Part shown: positions 15,753 to 25,453 of the stretch, in pieces
Numbering within the stretch: the stretch's first letter is position 1
How the letters are laid out: every line of letters begins with the position of its first letter
Source: Oscillospiraceae bacterium
Lineage (GTDB): Bacteria > Bacillota > Clostridia > Oscillospirales > Oscillospiraceae
DNA: 51,632 bases
Reading direction: 5' to 3'
NCBI GenBank assembly: GCA_017439425.1
Contig: JAFSJE010000019.1
Span: forward strand, 1-51,632
Made by a program: the position numbers and the translations under genes
Notes under the pieces: model-generated
The model's input: only the letters and a program-made list of their open reading frames with translations
Told to the model about the DNA's origin: nothing
Database searches by the model: none

Positions 15753-18349
15753 CACTAATGGTCATCGACGGCAACAGCATAGTGAACCGTGCGTTCTACG
15801 GTGTGCGGGAGCTTAACGCGCCCGACGGAACGCCGACGAATGCCGTCTACGGCTTTCTGAATATTCTGCGCAGGCTCGAAAAGGACGTGGAGCCGGACGC
15901 GGTGTGCGTTACCTTCGACCTCAAGGCACCCACCTTCCGCCACCTTAAGTACGAGGGCTACAAGGCTCAGCGCAAGGGTATGCCGGATGAGCTGGCGGTG
16001 CAGATGCCGATTCTCAAGGAAACGCTGGACGCAATGAACATCCGCCGCTATGAGCTTTCCGGCTGGGAGGCGGACGACCTGCTCGGCACTATCGCCGCAA
16101 AAAGTCCGGAGGACAGGGTGGTGCTTGTCACCGGCGACCGGGATTCCTTTCAGCTTATCGACAGTCACACCGAGGTCTATCATATCAAGTCCCGCATGGG
16201 TCAGACCGAGGTCAAGGTCTATGACGAGGCGGCATTCCGCGAGGAGTACGGCTTCGACCCCATACACATCGTTGACCTTAAGGCGCTTATGGGCGACTCA
16301 TCCGACAATATCCCCGGCGTCGCAGGAGTCGGAGAGAAGACTGCGATGGATCTGATCCGCCGCTTCAATACAATAGAGCGCATTTATTCTGAGCTTGAAA
16401 CTCTCGACGTTAAGGACTCTGTCCGCAAAAAGCTGGAAAACGGCCGTGAGAGCGCCGAGATGAGCTTTGACCTTGCCACCATACACCGCGATGCGCCGAT
16501 AGAATTCAATGCGGCGGATTGCAAAATAAAAAAATACGATAACGATGCCCTTTATGCGGTTTTTTCCCGCCTGGGCTTTTCAAGATTTATAACTGAATTC
16601 GGCCTTAAGAAGCCGGAAAATAGCGAGAATGGCGAAATTCGTGAATTTTCCGCCGACATTACGCTGACTGAGCTTCTTTCAGATGCTGATGTTCAAAAGA
16701 TGCTTGCTGAGATAGGCGAAAGGGAGTGCGGCGTTGCCGTTTCGGAGGACTACACTACAATCGCCATCGACTGCGAAAACGGCTATATCGTCAGCGACGC
16801 CTCGCCTGCGTGGGAAAGTGCGCTAAAGGCACTGAAAAATGTCAAAAAAGTCGGCTTTTCCGTAAAAGATACGATAAAACACCTTGATTTGGGCGATTTT
16901 TATTTCGACTGCGAGCTTGCGGCATACCTTCTTGACCCGACGGCGGCAAGATATGAGCTTGACGCGCTGTGCGTAAAATACTGCTCATTTGAGATAATGA
17001 GCGGAGCAGACGATGACGGGCAGTTTTCGCTTCTTGAGGACGATATGAAGCGCCGTGCAAGGCTTCTCAGCGAGAGCGCCGCAATTATGGCGCTGAAGGA
17101 AGTTTTAGAGAAGAAAATCGGGGAAAAAGGACTCAGCGAGGTACTTTTCAATATCGAAATGCCCCTTTGCGGCGTTCTTGCGAAGATGGAAAACGCCGGC
17201 TTCCTCGTTGACAAAAAGGCGCTCAGTGACTTCGGAAAGGTCCTCTCTGTTGAAGTGGACAGGCTCACCGCCGAAATCTACTCCATGGCAGGCGGAGAGT
17301 TCAACATAAACAGTCCGAAGCAGCTCGGCGAGGTGCTTTTCGACCGCCTTATGCTGCCTGCGCCGAAAAAGACCAAGACCGGCTACTCCACAAACGCCGA
17401 AGTGCTTGAAAAGCTCAGACCCAAGCACCCGATCATCGGAAAGGTGCTGGAGTATCGGGAGCTTGCAAAGCTGAAATCCACCTATGCAGACGGACTTGGC
17501 AAGGTAATAGCCGCCGACGGCAGGATCCACACAAATTTCCAGATGACGGTTACCGCAACGGGCCGCCTCAGCTCCACAGAGCCGAATTTGCAGAATATTC
17601 CGGTGCGAAAGGAGCTTGGCGGCGAGATTCGCAAGATGTTCATTCCTGCCGAGGGCAACGTGCTGGTCGACGCGGATTACAGCCAGATCGAGCTGAGAAT
17701 CCTCGCCCACATGTCCGGCGACGAGGAGATGCGAAGCGCCTTCATATCCGGCATGGATATCCACCGGGCAACGGCGGCGCAGGTGCTGGGCAAGGCGCCG
17801 GAGGAGGTCACAAGTCTCGAGCGAAGCCACGCAAAGGCGGTAAATTTCGGCATCGTCTACGGCATTTCCGCATTTTCGCTGGCGGACGATATCGGTATTT
17901 CCGTTGCCGCCGCGAGAAATTATATAAACGCATATATGACGCGCTACAAGGGCGTTGCAGACTTTATGGATAAGAGCGTTCATGAAGCCAAGGAGCGCGG
18001 CGAAGCGGTCACGATGTACGGCAGGATCCGTCCGCTTCCGGAGCTTAAAAGCTCCAATTTCAACCTCCGCTCATTTGGCGAGAGAGTTGCGAGAAATATG
18101 CCGATTCAGGGCACTGCGGCGGATATTATGAAAATCGCCATGATACGTGTTGACAGGGCGCTCTGTGACTCCGGACTTAATGCGAAGCTTCTTCTGCAGG
18201 TACACGATGAGCTGATCGTCGAGTGCCGCGAGGAGGATAAGGAAAAGGTTGCGGAGATACTCCGGCGTGAGATGGAGGGCGCGGCTTCTCTCTCTGTGCC
18301 GCTCATCGCCGACGCAAAATGGGGAAAGAGCTGGTTTGAAGCGAAATGA
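15749..18349 (+). CDS. polA: DNA polymerase I
   Basis: Pol I fills repair gaps and removes RNA primers. The 5'-3' nuclease domain (~1-290; VIDGNSIVNRAFYG, VTGDRDSFQLI, GDSSDNIPGVAGVGEKTA) is intact. The middle proofreading-like domain lacks the acidic D-x-E pair and other exonuclease residues, so 3'-5' activity is probably lost, as in many Bacillota. The polymerase motifs are complete: A DADYSQIELR, B RSHAKAVNFGIVYG, C LLQVHDELIVE. The start is the ATG at 15749 (AAGG eight bases upstream), overlapping the DUF559 stop; an upstream GTG is less likely. The protein is 866 aa. rimI overlaps its end by four bases. Confidence 0.97.
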   Translation: MTLMVIDGNSIVNRAFYGVRELNAPDGTPTNAVYGFLNILRRLEKDVEPDAVCVTFDLKAPTFRHLKYEGYKAQRKGMPDELAVQMPILKETLDAMNIRRYELSGWEADDLLGTIAAKSPEDRVVLVTGDRDSFQLIDSHTEVYHIKSRMGQTEVKVYDEAAFREEYGFDPIHIVDLKALMGDSSDNIPGVAGVGEKTAMDLIRRFNTIERIYSELETLDVKDSVRKKLENGRESAEMSFDLATIHRDAPIEFNAADCKIKKYDNDALYAVFSRLGFSRFITEFGLKKPENSENGEIREFSADITLTELLSDADVQKMLAEIGERECGVAVSEDYTTIAIDCENGYIVSDASPAWESALKALKNVKKVGFSVKDTIKHLDLGDFYFDCELAAYLLDPTAARYELDALCVKYCSFEIMSGADDDGQFSLLEDDMKRRARLLSESAAIMALKEVLEKKIGEKGLSEVLFNIEMPLCGVLAKMENAGFLVDKKALSDFGKVLSVEVDRLTAEIYSMAGGEFNINSPKQLGEVLFDRLMLPAPKKTKTGYSTNAEVLEKLRPKHPIIGKVLEYRELAKLKSTYADGLGKVIAADGRIHTNFQMTVTATGRLSSTEPNLQNIPVRKELGGEIRKMFIPAEGNVLVDADYSQIELRILAHMSGDEEMRSAFISGMDIHRATAAQVLGKAPEEVTSLERSHAKAVNFGIVYGISAFSLADDIGISVAAARNYINAYMTRYKGVADFMDKSVHEAKERGEAVTMYGRIRPLPELKSSNFNLRSFGERVARNMPIQGTAADIMKIAMIRVDRALCDSGLNAKLLLQVHDELIVECREEDKEKVAEILRREMEGAASLSVPLIADAKWGKSWFEAK

Positions 18350-18783
18350 TAAGACGCGCGGCTATAGACGATATCCCCGAGATACACGAGATCGAAGTCA
18401 GGAATTTCTCTCTTCCATGGAGCGAGGAGAGCTTCCGCGATTGCCTCAATTACGACGATACCCTCTTTTTCGTTGACGAAGAGGAGGGCAAAATCGCCGG
18501 ATTTGCCGTTCTGCGGCTGTTTCCGGACGAGGCGGAGCTGTATAACATCGCAGTGGGCGAGGAATATCGCCGACGGGGTATTGCTGACTCGCTTATGAAT
18601 ACGCTCACCGACGAGTGCGATAAGCGCAGCATGGAGCGCATATTCCTTGAGGTGCGGCAGTCCAACTCGCCGGCGAGAGCGCTGTATAAAAAACACGGCT
18701 TTACCGTTCTCGGCGTCCGGGCAAAGTATTATGACGAGCCGAAAGAGGACGCCGTAATTATGGAACGGGAAAGACAACAATAA
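18346..18783 (+). CDS. rimI: Ribosomal protein bS18 alanine N-acetyltransferase RimI
   Basis: RimI is a GNAT enzyme acetylating the N-terminal alanine of ribosomal protein S18. The 145-aa sequence starts MIRRAAIDDIPEIHEIEVRNFSLPWSEESF, a RimI hallmark. The acetyl-CoA loop is EEYRRRGIADSLMNTL, followed by LEVRQSNSPARALYKKHGFTVLGVR. It overlaps polA by four bases and precedes tsaD; rimI-tsaD neighbourhood is widespread, but the usual third member tsaB is not present here. Confidence 0.93.
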   Translation: MIRRAAIDDIPEIHEIEVRNFSLPWSEESFRDCLNYDDTLFFVDEEEGKIAGFAVLRLFPDEAELYNIAVGEEYRRRGIADSLMNTLTDECDKRSMERIFLEVRQSNSPARALYKKHGFTVLGVRAKYYDEPKEDAVIMERERQQ

Positions 18784-18802
18784 GAAATACAGAAGGTGTA
18801 CA

Positions 18803-19819
18803 ATGCTCATTTTATCAATCGAATCCTCCTGCGACGAAACTGCGGTCGCCGTAGTGCGTGACGGCAGAGAGGTTCTAAGCGACGAGGTACTCTCTCAGGC
18901 GGATATGCACGCTATCTATGGCGGCGTTGTGCCGGAGATTGCCTCAAGAAGCCACGTTACCGCTATATCGCGCCTTGCTACAAGCGCAATAGAGAAGGCG
19001 GGAATCACAAAAAAGGACATAGACGCCATAGCGGTCACCTATGCGCCGGGACTTATAGGAGCGCTTCTGGTCGGCGTGAACTTTGCAAAGGGCACCGCGC
19101 TCGCCCTCGGAGTGCCGCTTATCCCGGTGCATCACGTCCGCGGTCACATCGCGGCAAACTATCTTGCTTTTCCGGAGCTGGAGCCGCCATTTCTCTGCCT
19201 TGCCATATCCGGCGGAAACACCATAATCGTCGATGTGCGAGGATATACGGATATGTCCATAATCGGCGCGACCCACGATGACGCCGCAGGCGAGTGCTTC
19301 GACAAGGCGGCGAGAGTTCTCGGACTGCCGTACCCCGGCGGAAAGCCCATGCAGGAGCTTGCCGAAAAGGGCAGCGACACCGCATTTAAGCTTCCCAACG
19401 CCCACATTGAGGGTCACCCCTACGATATGTCCTTCTCGGGACTTAAAACAGCGGTAGTAAACGCCGCGCATAACGCCGAGCAGAAGGGCGAGGAGCTTGA
19501 CAAAGCCGGACTTGCCGCATCTTTCCAAAAGGCTGTTTCCGATGCCCTTGTTCCCAGAACAATGGCGGCGGCTGAAGCGCTGGGCTACGATAAAATCGTT
19601 GTTGCCGGCGGCGTTGCGGCAAACAAGCGCATCCGCGCGGATTTTGAGGAGGCCTGCAAAAAGGCGGGGAAAAAGCTTTTCGTGCCGCCACTTAAGCTCT
19701 GCGGCGACAACGGAGCGATGATCGGCGCTCAGGGATATTATGAATATCTCGCCGGAGCGAGAGCCGGCGCTGACCTCAACGCCTACGCAACGATGGATAT
19801 TGACAACATAGAAAAATGA
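18803..19819 (+). CDS. tsaD: tRNA threonylcarbamoyladenosine transferase subunit TsaD
   Basis: TsaD transfers threonylcarbamoyl from its adenylate to A37 of ANN-decoding tRNAs. The ASKHA-fold ATP-binding start is LSIESSCDETAVAVV, the metal-binding pair is in HHVRGHIAAN, and ISGGNT, GECFDKAARVLGLPYPGG and VAGGVAANKRIR blocks all match. Length 338 aa is normal. GAAGGTG precedes ATG. It is the last gene of the plus-strand run; a 400-base gap follows. TsaB, TsaE and TsaC partners are not in this window. Confidence 0.97.
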   Translation: MLILSIESSCDETAVAVVRDGREVLSDEVLSQADMHAIYGGVVPEIASRSHVTAISRLATSAIEKAGITKKDIDAIAVTYAPGLIGALLVGVNFAKGTALALGVPLIPVHHVRGHIAANYLAFPELEPPFLCLAISGGNTIIVDVRGYTDMSIIGATHDDAAGECFDKAARVLGLPYPGGKPMQELAEKGSDTAFKLPNAHIEGHPYDMSFSGLKTAVVNAAHNAEQKGEELDKAGLAASFQKAVSDALVPRTMAAAEALGYDKIVVAGGVAANKRIRADFEEACKKAGKKLFVPPLKLCGDNGAMIGAQGYYEYLAGARAGADLNAYATMDIDNIEK

Positions 19820-20222
19820 ATAATTCAGAATTATTCAGAATTATGTGAAGTGAACTGGATTATGTCAAGCAATGAAGCGGTTGAAAACTTACGAAAAAGG
19901 GCGTTTGCGCAGCTGACATAAATTACCAAAAAACCCAGAAAGGCGCGGCGCGGCTCGCTTTTTCCGTTGTGGAAAACTCTGTGGAAAATGTGGATAACTA
20001 TTTGTTGTCCCCACTTATGGCAGGGTGAAAAGTAAACCTAAAAAGAGAAAACAGTTATGTAAAGGGCGTCATTTCGAGGCGCAAAATCGCGCGAAAACTG
20101 CCAGAAAAGTTCGAAAACCGTTACGGCGCTTTTACACGCGAAACAGCGAAAGAGAGCGGATAACCGGAATAAAAATGAATGACCGCATGGAACTATACAA
20201 AATGTAATTTAGGGGTGAGACA
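19820..20222. other. 403-bp intergenic region with DnaA-box cluster, no gene
   Basis: The first part has a tandem 10-mer ATTCAGAATT at 19823-19832 and 19833-19842. The middle holds three DnaA-box-like 9-mers (see 19968-19997). The rest (20000-20210) is purine-rich and can be read as a 60-codon basic frame without a Shine-Dalgarno site, which I do not accept as a gene. I see no clear promoter for the radC operon, although one should lie here. Confidence 0.6.
19968..19997. promoter_or_regulatory. Three clustered DnaA-box-like 9-mers
   Basis: TGTGGAAAA at 19968-19976 and 19980-19988 and TGTGGATAA at 19989-19997. The third is the exact complement of the canonical DnaA box TTATCCACA; the other two differ from it at one base. 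All three have the same orientation with start-to-start distances of 12 and 9 bases. Confidence 0.6.
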
Positions 20223-20927
20223 ATGGGAATGCACGACGGACACAGGCGAAAAATGCGCGAGGAGTTTCTCGCGGGCGGACTTGACGCCTTCTCCGAGCAC
20301 AGGGTGTTGGAGCTGCTTTTGTTCTATGCGATACCGCAGGCCGACGTGAACCCCGTCGCCCACGCGCTTATCGACGCCTTCGGCTCAATCTCCGCGGTAT
20401 TTGACGCGGAGCCGGAGGAGCTTATGCGCGTGCCCGGAATCGGGCAGAACGCCACGGTGCTTCTGAAGCTCATTCCGCAGGTATGCCGCAGATATCTCGT
20501 CTCGAAGACAAGCTTCATCGACATCATCGACTCATCGGAAACCGCCGGAGCATATCTTATGCCGCGGTTTCACGGGAGGAAGGAGGAGCTTGTGTACCTC
20601 CTCTGCATGGACGCGAAGCGTAAGCTCATAAGCTGTAAGCTCATTGGGAGCGGAAGCATGAACAGCGTGGTCATCAGCGTCCGCAAGGTGGTGGAGACGG
20701 CTCTCGTGCAGGGAGCAAGCTGCGTTATTTTAGCGCACAATCACACCTCGGGCATCGCGCTGAAATCCGAGGAGGACGTGGAAACGACGATCAGGATACG
20801 TGACGCTCTTGCGCAGGTCGACGTGGTTCTCCTTGACCACCTTATCATCGCCGGCGACGATTTTATAAGCTTTCGCGACGACGGAATTCTGAACAGAAGA
20901 TCGGGGACAAAAAATGGCGAAGTTTGA
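20223..20927 (+). CDS. radC: RadC-family JAB-domain protein
   Basis: The protein has an N-terminal helix-hairpin-helix region ([19 protein letters not shown]) and a C-terminal JAB1/MPN metalloprotease-like domain with the zinc motif AHNHTSG...D (residues ~176-190). RadC's original link to DNA repair is disputed; its biochemical role is unsettled. It is 234 aa, with AGGGGTGAG before the ATG. It overlaps uvrB by 14 bases and heads a repair-related run (uvrB, recD2). Confidence 0.93.
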   Translation: MGMHDGHRRKMREEFLAGGLDAFSEHRVLELLLFYAIPQADVNPVAHALIDAFGSISAVFDAEPEELMRVPGIGQNATVLLKLIPQVCRRYLVSKTSFIDIIDSSETAGAYLMPRFHGRKEELVYLLCMDAKRKLISCKLIGSGSMNSVVISVRKVVETALVQGASCVILAHNHTSGIALKSEEDVETTIRIRDALAQVDVVLLDHLIIAGDDFISFRDDGILNRRSGTKNGEV

Positions 20928-22878
20928 GGTTATATCGCAGTTTAAGCCCTCGGGCGATCAGCCGGAGGCGATAGATAAGCTTGCGTGGGGAGTTGAGCAG
21001 GGCTTTGAGGAGCAGACGCTCCTCGGTGTTACCGGCTCGGGCAAGACCTACACTATGGCGAAGGTCATTGAGCGCATTCAGCGCCCGACTCTCGTCCTCG
21101 CGCACAATAAGATCCTCGCGGCGCAGCTCTGCTCGGAGTTCAAGGAGTTTTTTCCGAACAACGCCGTCGAGTACTTCGTTTCATACTACGACTATTACCA
21201 GCCGGAGGCGTATATACCGCACACCGACACCTATATCGAGAAGGACAGCGCAATAAACGACGAGATCGAGCGACTCAGGCACTCCGCGACAAGCGCGCTT
21301 GCCGAGCGCCGCGACGTCATTGTCGTCTCGTCGGTGAGCTGCATTTACGGCCTCGGCGACCCGATAGATTATAAGGAGATGGTCATATCCCTCCGCCAGG
21401 GCATGGAGTATGACCGCGACAGACTTCTCAAAAAGCTCGTTGAAATACGCTACGAGCGAAACGATATAGCGTTTGACCGCAATATGTTTCGCGTGAGGGG
21501 CGACACGGTGGAAATTTTCCCCGTCTACTCACGCGAGAACGCGATAAGAATAGAGTTCTTCGGCGACGAGATCGACAGAATATCGGAGTTTGCGCCGGTA
21601 AACGGACAGACTGTCCGCATACTCAACCACGTCGCCATCTATCCCGCGAGCCACTACGTTACCTCGCGCGAAAAGCTCAACCGGGCGATAGTCGAGATCC
21701 AGCGCGAGCTTGAGGAGCGCGAGAGGTGGTTCAAGGAGCACGATAAGCTCATCGAGGCGCAGAGAATTCGCCAGCGCACGATGTACGATATCGAGATGCT
21801 TCAGGAGCTGGGCTTTTGCTCCGGCATTGAGAACTACTCCCGCATTCTGGGCGGCAGAGAGCCCGGCTCGACTCCGATGACGCTCCTTGACTACTTCCCG
21901 AAGGACTATCTGATGTTCATCGACGAGAGCCACGTCACCGTTCCGCAGGTGCGCGCGATGTACCGAGGCGACAGAGCGAGGAAGGAGAGCCTTGTTGAGT
22001 ACGGCTTCCGCCTGCCCTCTGCTTTCGACAACCGACCGCTCAAGTTCGACGAATTTGAGGAGAGGGTCAATCAGGTCATCTACGTCTCTGCGACCCCGGC
22101 GGAGTATGAGCGCACGAGAAGCGCGCAGATCGCCGAGCAGATAATAAGACCGACCGGACTTCTTGACCCGCGGGTTGAACTCAGACCCGTCGAGGGACAG
22201 ATAGACGACCTAATCGGCGAGATCAACGCTCGCGCCGCAAAGAACGAGCGCACGCTCGTCACGACCCTCACAAAGAAGATGGCGGAGGATCTGACAGCCT
22301 ATCTCTCCAAGGCGGGCATAAAGGTGCGCTATATGCACCACGATATCGACACCATCGAGCGCATGGAGATAGTCCGCGACCTGCGTCTCGGCTCGTTCGA
22401 CGTGCTCGTCGGAATAAACCTTCTGCGCGAGGGTCTGGATATACCTGAGGTAAGCCTCGTCGCGATCCTCGACGCGGATAAGGAGGGCTTTCTCCGAAGC
22501 GAGACGAGCCTCATTCAGACCATCGGAAGAGCCGCGCGCAACGCCGAGGGACTTGTTATCCTCTACGCCGACACGGTCACGCCGTCTATGCGCGCCGCGA
22601 TGGACGAAACTGAGCGCAGAAGGGAAAAGCAGGCGGCGTTCAACGCTTCTCACGGCATAACGCCGCAGACGATACGCAAGGAAGTGCGCGATATACTTGA
22701 AATATCCTCCGACCCCGCGAAGGCGAAGCCGAAGGAGGCAAAGTATATGACCCAGAGAGAGCGCGAGGAGGCAATACGCAAGCTCGAAAAGGAGATGCAA
22801 AAGGCCTCGCGCATGCTCGAATTCGAGTACGCCGCCGTTCTCCGCGACCGCATAATCGAGCTTCGCGGGGGCAAATAA
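20914..22878 (+). CDS. uvrB: Excinuclease ABC subunit B
   Basis: UvrB is the damage-verification helicase of nucleotide excision repair. Walker [11 protein letters not shown], the beta-hairpin [30 protein letters not shown], and helicase motifs V-VI ([37 protein letters not shown]) are all present. The C-terminal UVR motif ([26 protein letters not shown]) contacts UvrC. The 654 aa are full length. It overlaps the radC end and is followed by a small membrane protein and recD2. uvrA and uvrC are not in this window. Confidence 0.97.
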   Translation: MAKFEVISQFKPSGDQPEAIDKLAWGVEQGFEEQTLLGVTGSGKTYTMAKVIERIQRPTLVLAHNKILAAQLCSEFKEFFPNNAVEYFVSYYDYYQPEAYIPHTDTYIEKDSAINDEIERLRHSATSALAERRDVIVVSSVSCIYGLGDPIDYKEMVISLRQGMEYDRDRLLKKLVEIRYERNDIAFDRNMFRVRGDTVEIFPVYSRENAIRIEFFGDEIDRISEFAPVNGQTVRILNHVAIYPASHYVTSREKLNRAIVEIQRELEERERWFKEHDKLIEAQRIRQRTMYDIEMLQELGFCSGIENYSRILGGREPGSTPMTLLDYFPKDYLMFIDESHVTVPQVRAMYRGDRARKESLVEYGFRLPSAFDNRPLKFDEFEERVNQVIYVSATPAEYERTRSAQIAEQIIRPTGLLDPRVELRPVEGQIDDLIGEINARAAKNERTLVTTLTKKMAEDLTAYLSKAGIKVRYMHHDIDTIERMEIVRDLRLGSFDVLVGINLLREGLDIPEVSLVAILDADKEGFLRSETSLIQTIGRAARNAEGLVILYADTVTPSMRAAMDETERRREKQAAFNASHGITPQTIRKEVRDILEISSDPAKAKPKEAKYMTQREREEAIRKLEKEMQKASRMLEFEYAAVLRDRIIELRGGK

Positions 22879-22913
22879 CCGGAAAGCGCATAAGATGGCT
22901 TGAGGTGATTCAG

Positions 22914-23249
22914 ATGGAGCATCTGTCAGAAATTCTTCTCTCAGCCATAATTGTCGGCGCAGTGGTTACGATTTTAATCCAGTTCAAGGCACGCCTTCTC
23001 GCGCCGGTGCGCAGCCGCAAGGGCGCCGAGGTCTACACCCTCATCGTCGCCTCCGGCGAGTGCGAGGGACTTGAGTACGCCGTACGGGGCGTTGAAGCGA
23101 TGCGCGAGTGCGGAAAAAATGACGCAAGGCTCGTTATCGTAGCCGGAGAGCTCACTCCGGAGGCGAGGGAACGGGCGGAAATAATCGCCCGCAGAGCGGG
23201 CGAGGAACTATACACGAAGGATAGCTTATGGGAAATTCTGCCATTATAA
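22914..23249 (+). CDS. Small membrane-anchored protein of unknown function between uvrB and recD2
   Basis: I do not recognise a family. The 111-aa protein has one N-terminal transmembrane segment (ILLSAIIVGAVVTILIQF, residues ~7-24), a short basic stretch (RLLAPVRSRKGAE), then a soluble alpha/beta domain beginning YTLIVASGECEGLEYAVRGVEAM and ending VIVAGELTPEARERAEIIARR. The soluble part looks like a small Rossmann-type fold, such as a truncated glycosyltransferase-like domain. The start is the ATG six bases after GAGGTG. It overlaps recD2 by 22 bases, so it is co-translated with repair genes, though a repair role is not implied by sequence. Confidence 0.7.
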   Translation: MEHLSEILLSAIIVGAVVTILIQFKARLLAPVRSRKGAEVYTLIVASGECEGLEYAVRGVEAMRECGKNDARLVIVAGELTPEARERAEIIARRAGEELYTKDSLWEILPL

Positions 23250-25453
23250 ACGGTACTGTGCAGGCGGTCGTATTCCGAAACGAGGATAACGGCTACTGCG
23301 TTCTGCGCCTGCGCACCCTTGATAGAGTTGTCACCGCCGTCGGCACGATACCGGACGTAACGCCCGGCGAAACGCTGACGATGGAGGGCGAGTGGCAGTC
23401 TCACCCGAGCTACGGCGACCAGTTCAAGGCTGACGCGGTGGAGCGCACGATGCCGAACACCGCGGACAATATCTATGAATATCTCTCCTCCGGCGCGATA
23501 AAGGGCGTCGGCGCAAAGACCGCGCAGCTGATAGTGCGGCGCTTCGGCGCAAGGGCGCTGGAGGTGATCGAGGAAACGCCGGAAAAGCTCGCTGAGATAA
23601 GCGGCATTACCGAGCGCAAGGCGGCACAGATCAGCGCAGAGTTCATGCGCAAGCAGGCTTTGCGCTCGCTTATGGATTTTCTCGTTAAAAACGGCGTGCG
23701 CCCCGTCGCGGCGGCGCGGCTCTACAAGGTCTACGGCGAGGACGCGAAGGCGGCGGTCGCAGAAAACCCGTATATACTCTGCGACGAGTACTTCGGAATG
23801 GACTTCTTCGAGGCGGACGCGCTTGCGCTGCACCTCGGCTTTGAGGGCGACAGCCCCGAGAGAGTTGAGGCGGCGTGCCTCTACGAATTGCGGCACAATC
23901 AGCTTAACGGCCACGTCTTTATTCCGCGCGATAAGCTCGCGCTCGCCTCGTCGCAGCTCATCGGAGTCGACCCGGAGCTGGCGAAAAACGCCATCGCCGA
24001 CCTTGAGGACGGCGGGTATATAATAAGTGAGAGCGTGGCGGGCGTGGACGCCTGCTACCCCGACGATATGTACGAAAACGAGCGGTTTGTGGCGGAAAAC
24101 CTCCTCGAGAGGGCGAACATGAAGCTTTTCCCGCCGAAAAATCTCGATAAGCTCGTTATCGAGGCGGAGAGAAATTGCTCTGTCGAGTTCGCGCCCGTAC
24201 AGCGCGAGGCGGTGCGAAAGAGCGCGGAGTGCGGTGTTATGGTGCTGACCGGCGGCCCCGGAACGGGCAAGACTACGACTGTGCGCGGCATTTTGGAGCT
24301 TTTTGACTCGATGGGGCTTGAAACGATGCTGACTGCGCCCACCGGCCGCGCGGCTAAGCGCCTCAGCGAACTCACGGGCCGCGACGCGCAGACTGTACAC
24401 AGACTTCTCGGCGCTGGCGCGCCCGACGCGGAGACCGGCAAGGTTTTTAAAAAGGACGCTTCCGACCCGCTTGACTGCGACGCCGTCATTCTCGACGAGA
24501 CGAGCATGATGGATATTTCACTGATGGCGGCGCTCCTTGAGGCAATGAAGGGCAGGGCACGGCTCATTTTGGTAGGCGACGCCGACCAGCTTCCGAGCGT
24601 TGGCCCGGGCAACGTTTTTGCCGATATAATCCGCTCCGGCGCGATCGAGACCGTTCGCCTCAATGAGATATTCCGGCAGGCGGAGAGCTCGAGCATAGTA
24701 AAAAATGCCCACCTTATAAACTCCGGTACCGTTCCGGAGCTGCGAAACGGCGGCGGGGACTTCTTCTTCCTGCGCCGCGGGAGCGACGACGAGGTGCGCG
24801 ATACAGTTGTGAGCCTCATTTCTCAGCGGCTTCCCGAGAATATGGGTATCCGCGCCGAGGATATTCAGATCCTCTCGCCCTCGCGCAAAACAAGCGCGGG
24901 TACGGGCGAGATCAACGCCGCCGCACAGGCGCTTCTGAACCCGCCGAGCGAGGAAAAGCCCGAAAAGGTATCCGGCGGCAAGGTTTTCAGAGCCGGTGAC
25001 AGAGTCATGCAGACCCGCAATAACTACGACATAGTCTGGTACAAGTACCACGCAGACCCGGAAGAACAGCCGGAGGTCGGCGCGGGAATATTCAACGGCG
25101 ACGTCGGCTACATCGAATCCATCGAGGAAAAGCGCGGCTACGCGGTCATACGCTTTGAGGACAAGCTCACGCCCTACCCCTTTGATTCACTTGAGGATCT
25201 GGAGCTTGCCTACGCAGTGACAGTTCACAAGAGCCAGGGCAGCGAGTACCGCGCGGTCATTTTAGCGCTTCCGCAGGGCGTTCCGATGCTCAAGACCCGC
25301 GGCGTACTCTACACCGCGGTCACAAGGGCGCGGGAGCTGCTCATCGTCGTCGGCAGCGGCGAGAGCTTTGCGGAGATGGTGCATAACGACCGCCGGCAGA
25401 GGCGGTACAGCGGTCTGCGCGCGCGGCTTGCGGGAGAGACGGGAAATGCTTGA
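23228..25453 (+). CDS. recD2: RecD2-type ATP-dependent DNA helicase
   Basis: RecD2 is a 5'-3' superfamily 1B helicase found in bacteria without a RecBCD partner. The N-terminal OB/helix-hairpin-helix region (IKGVGAKTAQLIVRRFG and similar) is followed by Walker A TGGPGTGKTTT, motif Ia TAPTGRAAKRLSELTG, Walker B AVILDETSMMD, motif III LVGDADQLPSVGPGNV and the C-terminal VTVHKSQGSEY and YTAVTRAREL blocks. The length of 741 aa is right for RecD2. The ATG follows AAGGA inside the preceding gene. Confidence 0.95.
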   Translation: MGNSAIINGTVQAVVFRNEDNGYCVLRLRTLDRVVTAVGTIPDVTPGETLTMEGEWQSHPSYGDQFKADAVERTMPNTADNIYEYLSSGAIKGVGAKTAQLIVRRFGARALEVIEETPEKLAEISGITERKAAQISAEFMRKQALRSLMDFLVKNGVRPVAAARLYKVYGEDAKAAVAENPYILCDEYFGMDFFEADALALHLGFEGDSPERVEAACLYELRHNQLNGHVFIPRDKLALASSQLIGVDPELAKNAIADLEDGGYIISESVAGVDACYPDDMYENERFVAENLLERANMKLFPPKNLDKLVIEAERNCSVEFAPVQREAVRKSAECGVMVLTGGPGTGKTTTVRGILELFDSMGLETMLTAPTGRAAKRLSELTGRDAQTVHRLLGAGAPDAETGKVFKKDASDPLDCDAVILDETSMMDISLMAALLEAMKGRARLILVGDADQLPSVGPGNVFADIIRSGAIETVRLNEIFRQAESSSIVKNAHLINSGTVPELRNGGGDFFFLRRGSDDEVRDTVVSLISQRLPENMGIRAEDIQILSPSRKTSAGTGEINAAAQALLNPPSEEKPEKVSGGKVFRAGDRVMQTRNNYDIVWYKYHADPEEQPEVGAGIFNGDVGYIESIEEKRGYAVIRFEDKLTPYPFDSLEDLELAYAVTVHKSQGSEYRAVILALPQGVPMLKTRGVLYTAVTRARELLIVVGSGESFAEMVHNDRRQRRYSGLRARLAGETGNA

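Noticed and set aside
19968-19997. Chromosomal origin (oriC)
   Set aside because: Three DnaA-like boxes alone are too few; no AT-rich unwinding element and no dnaA, dnaN, rpmH or gyr genes nearby.
20025-20207. 60-codon basic frame upstream of radC
   Set aside because: No Shine-Dalgarno site and low-complexity Lys/Arg composition; more likely non-coding spacer.
23033-24400. A 455-codon open frame on the minus strand
   Set aside because: Antisense shadow of recD2 and the preceding gene; Arg/His/Leu-rich composition without motifs.
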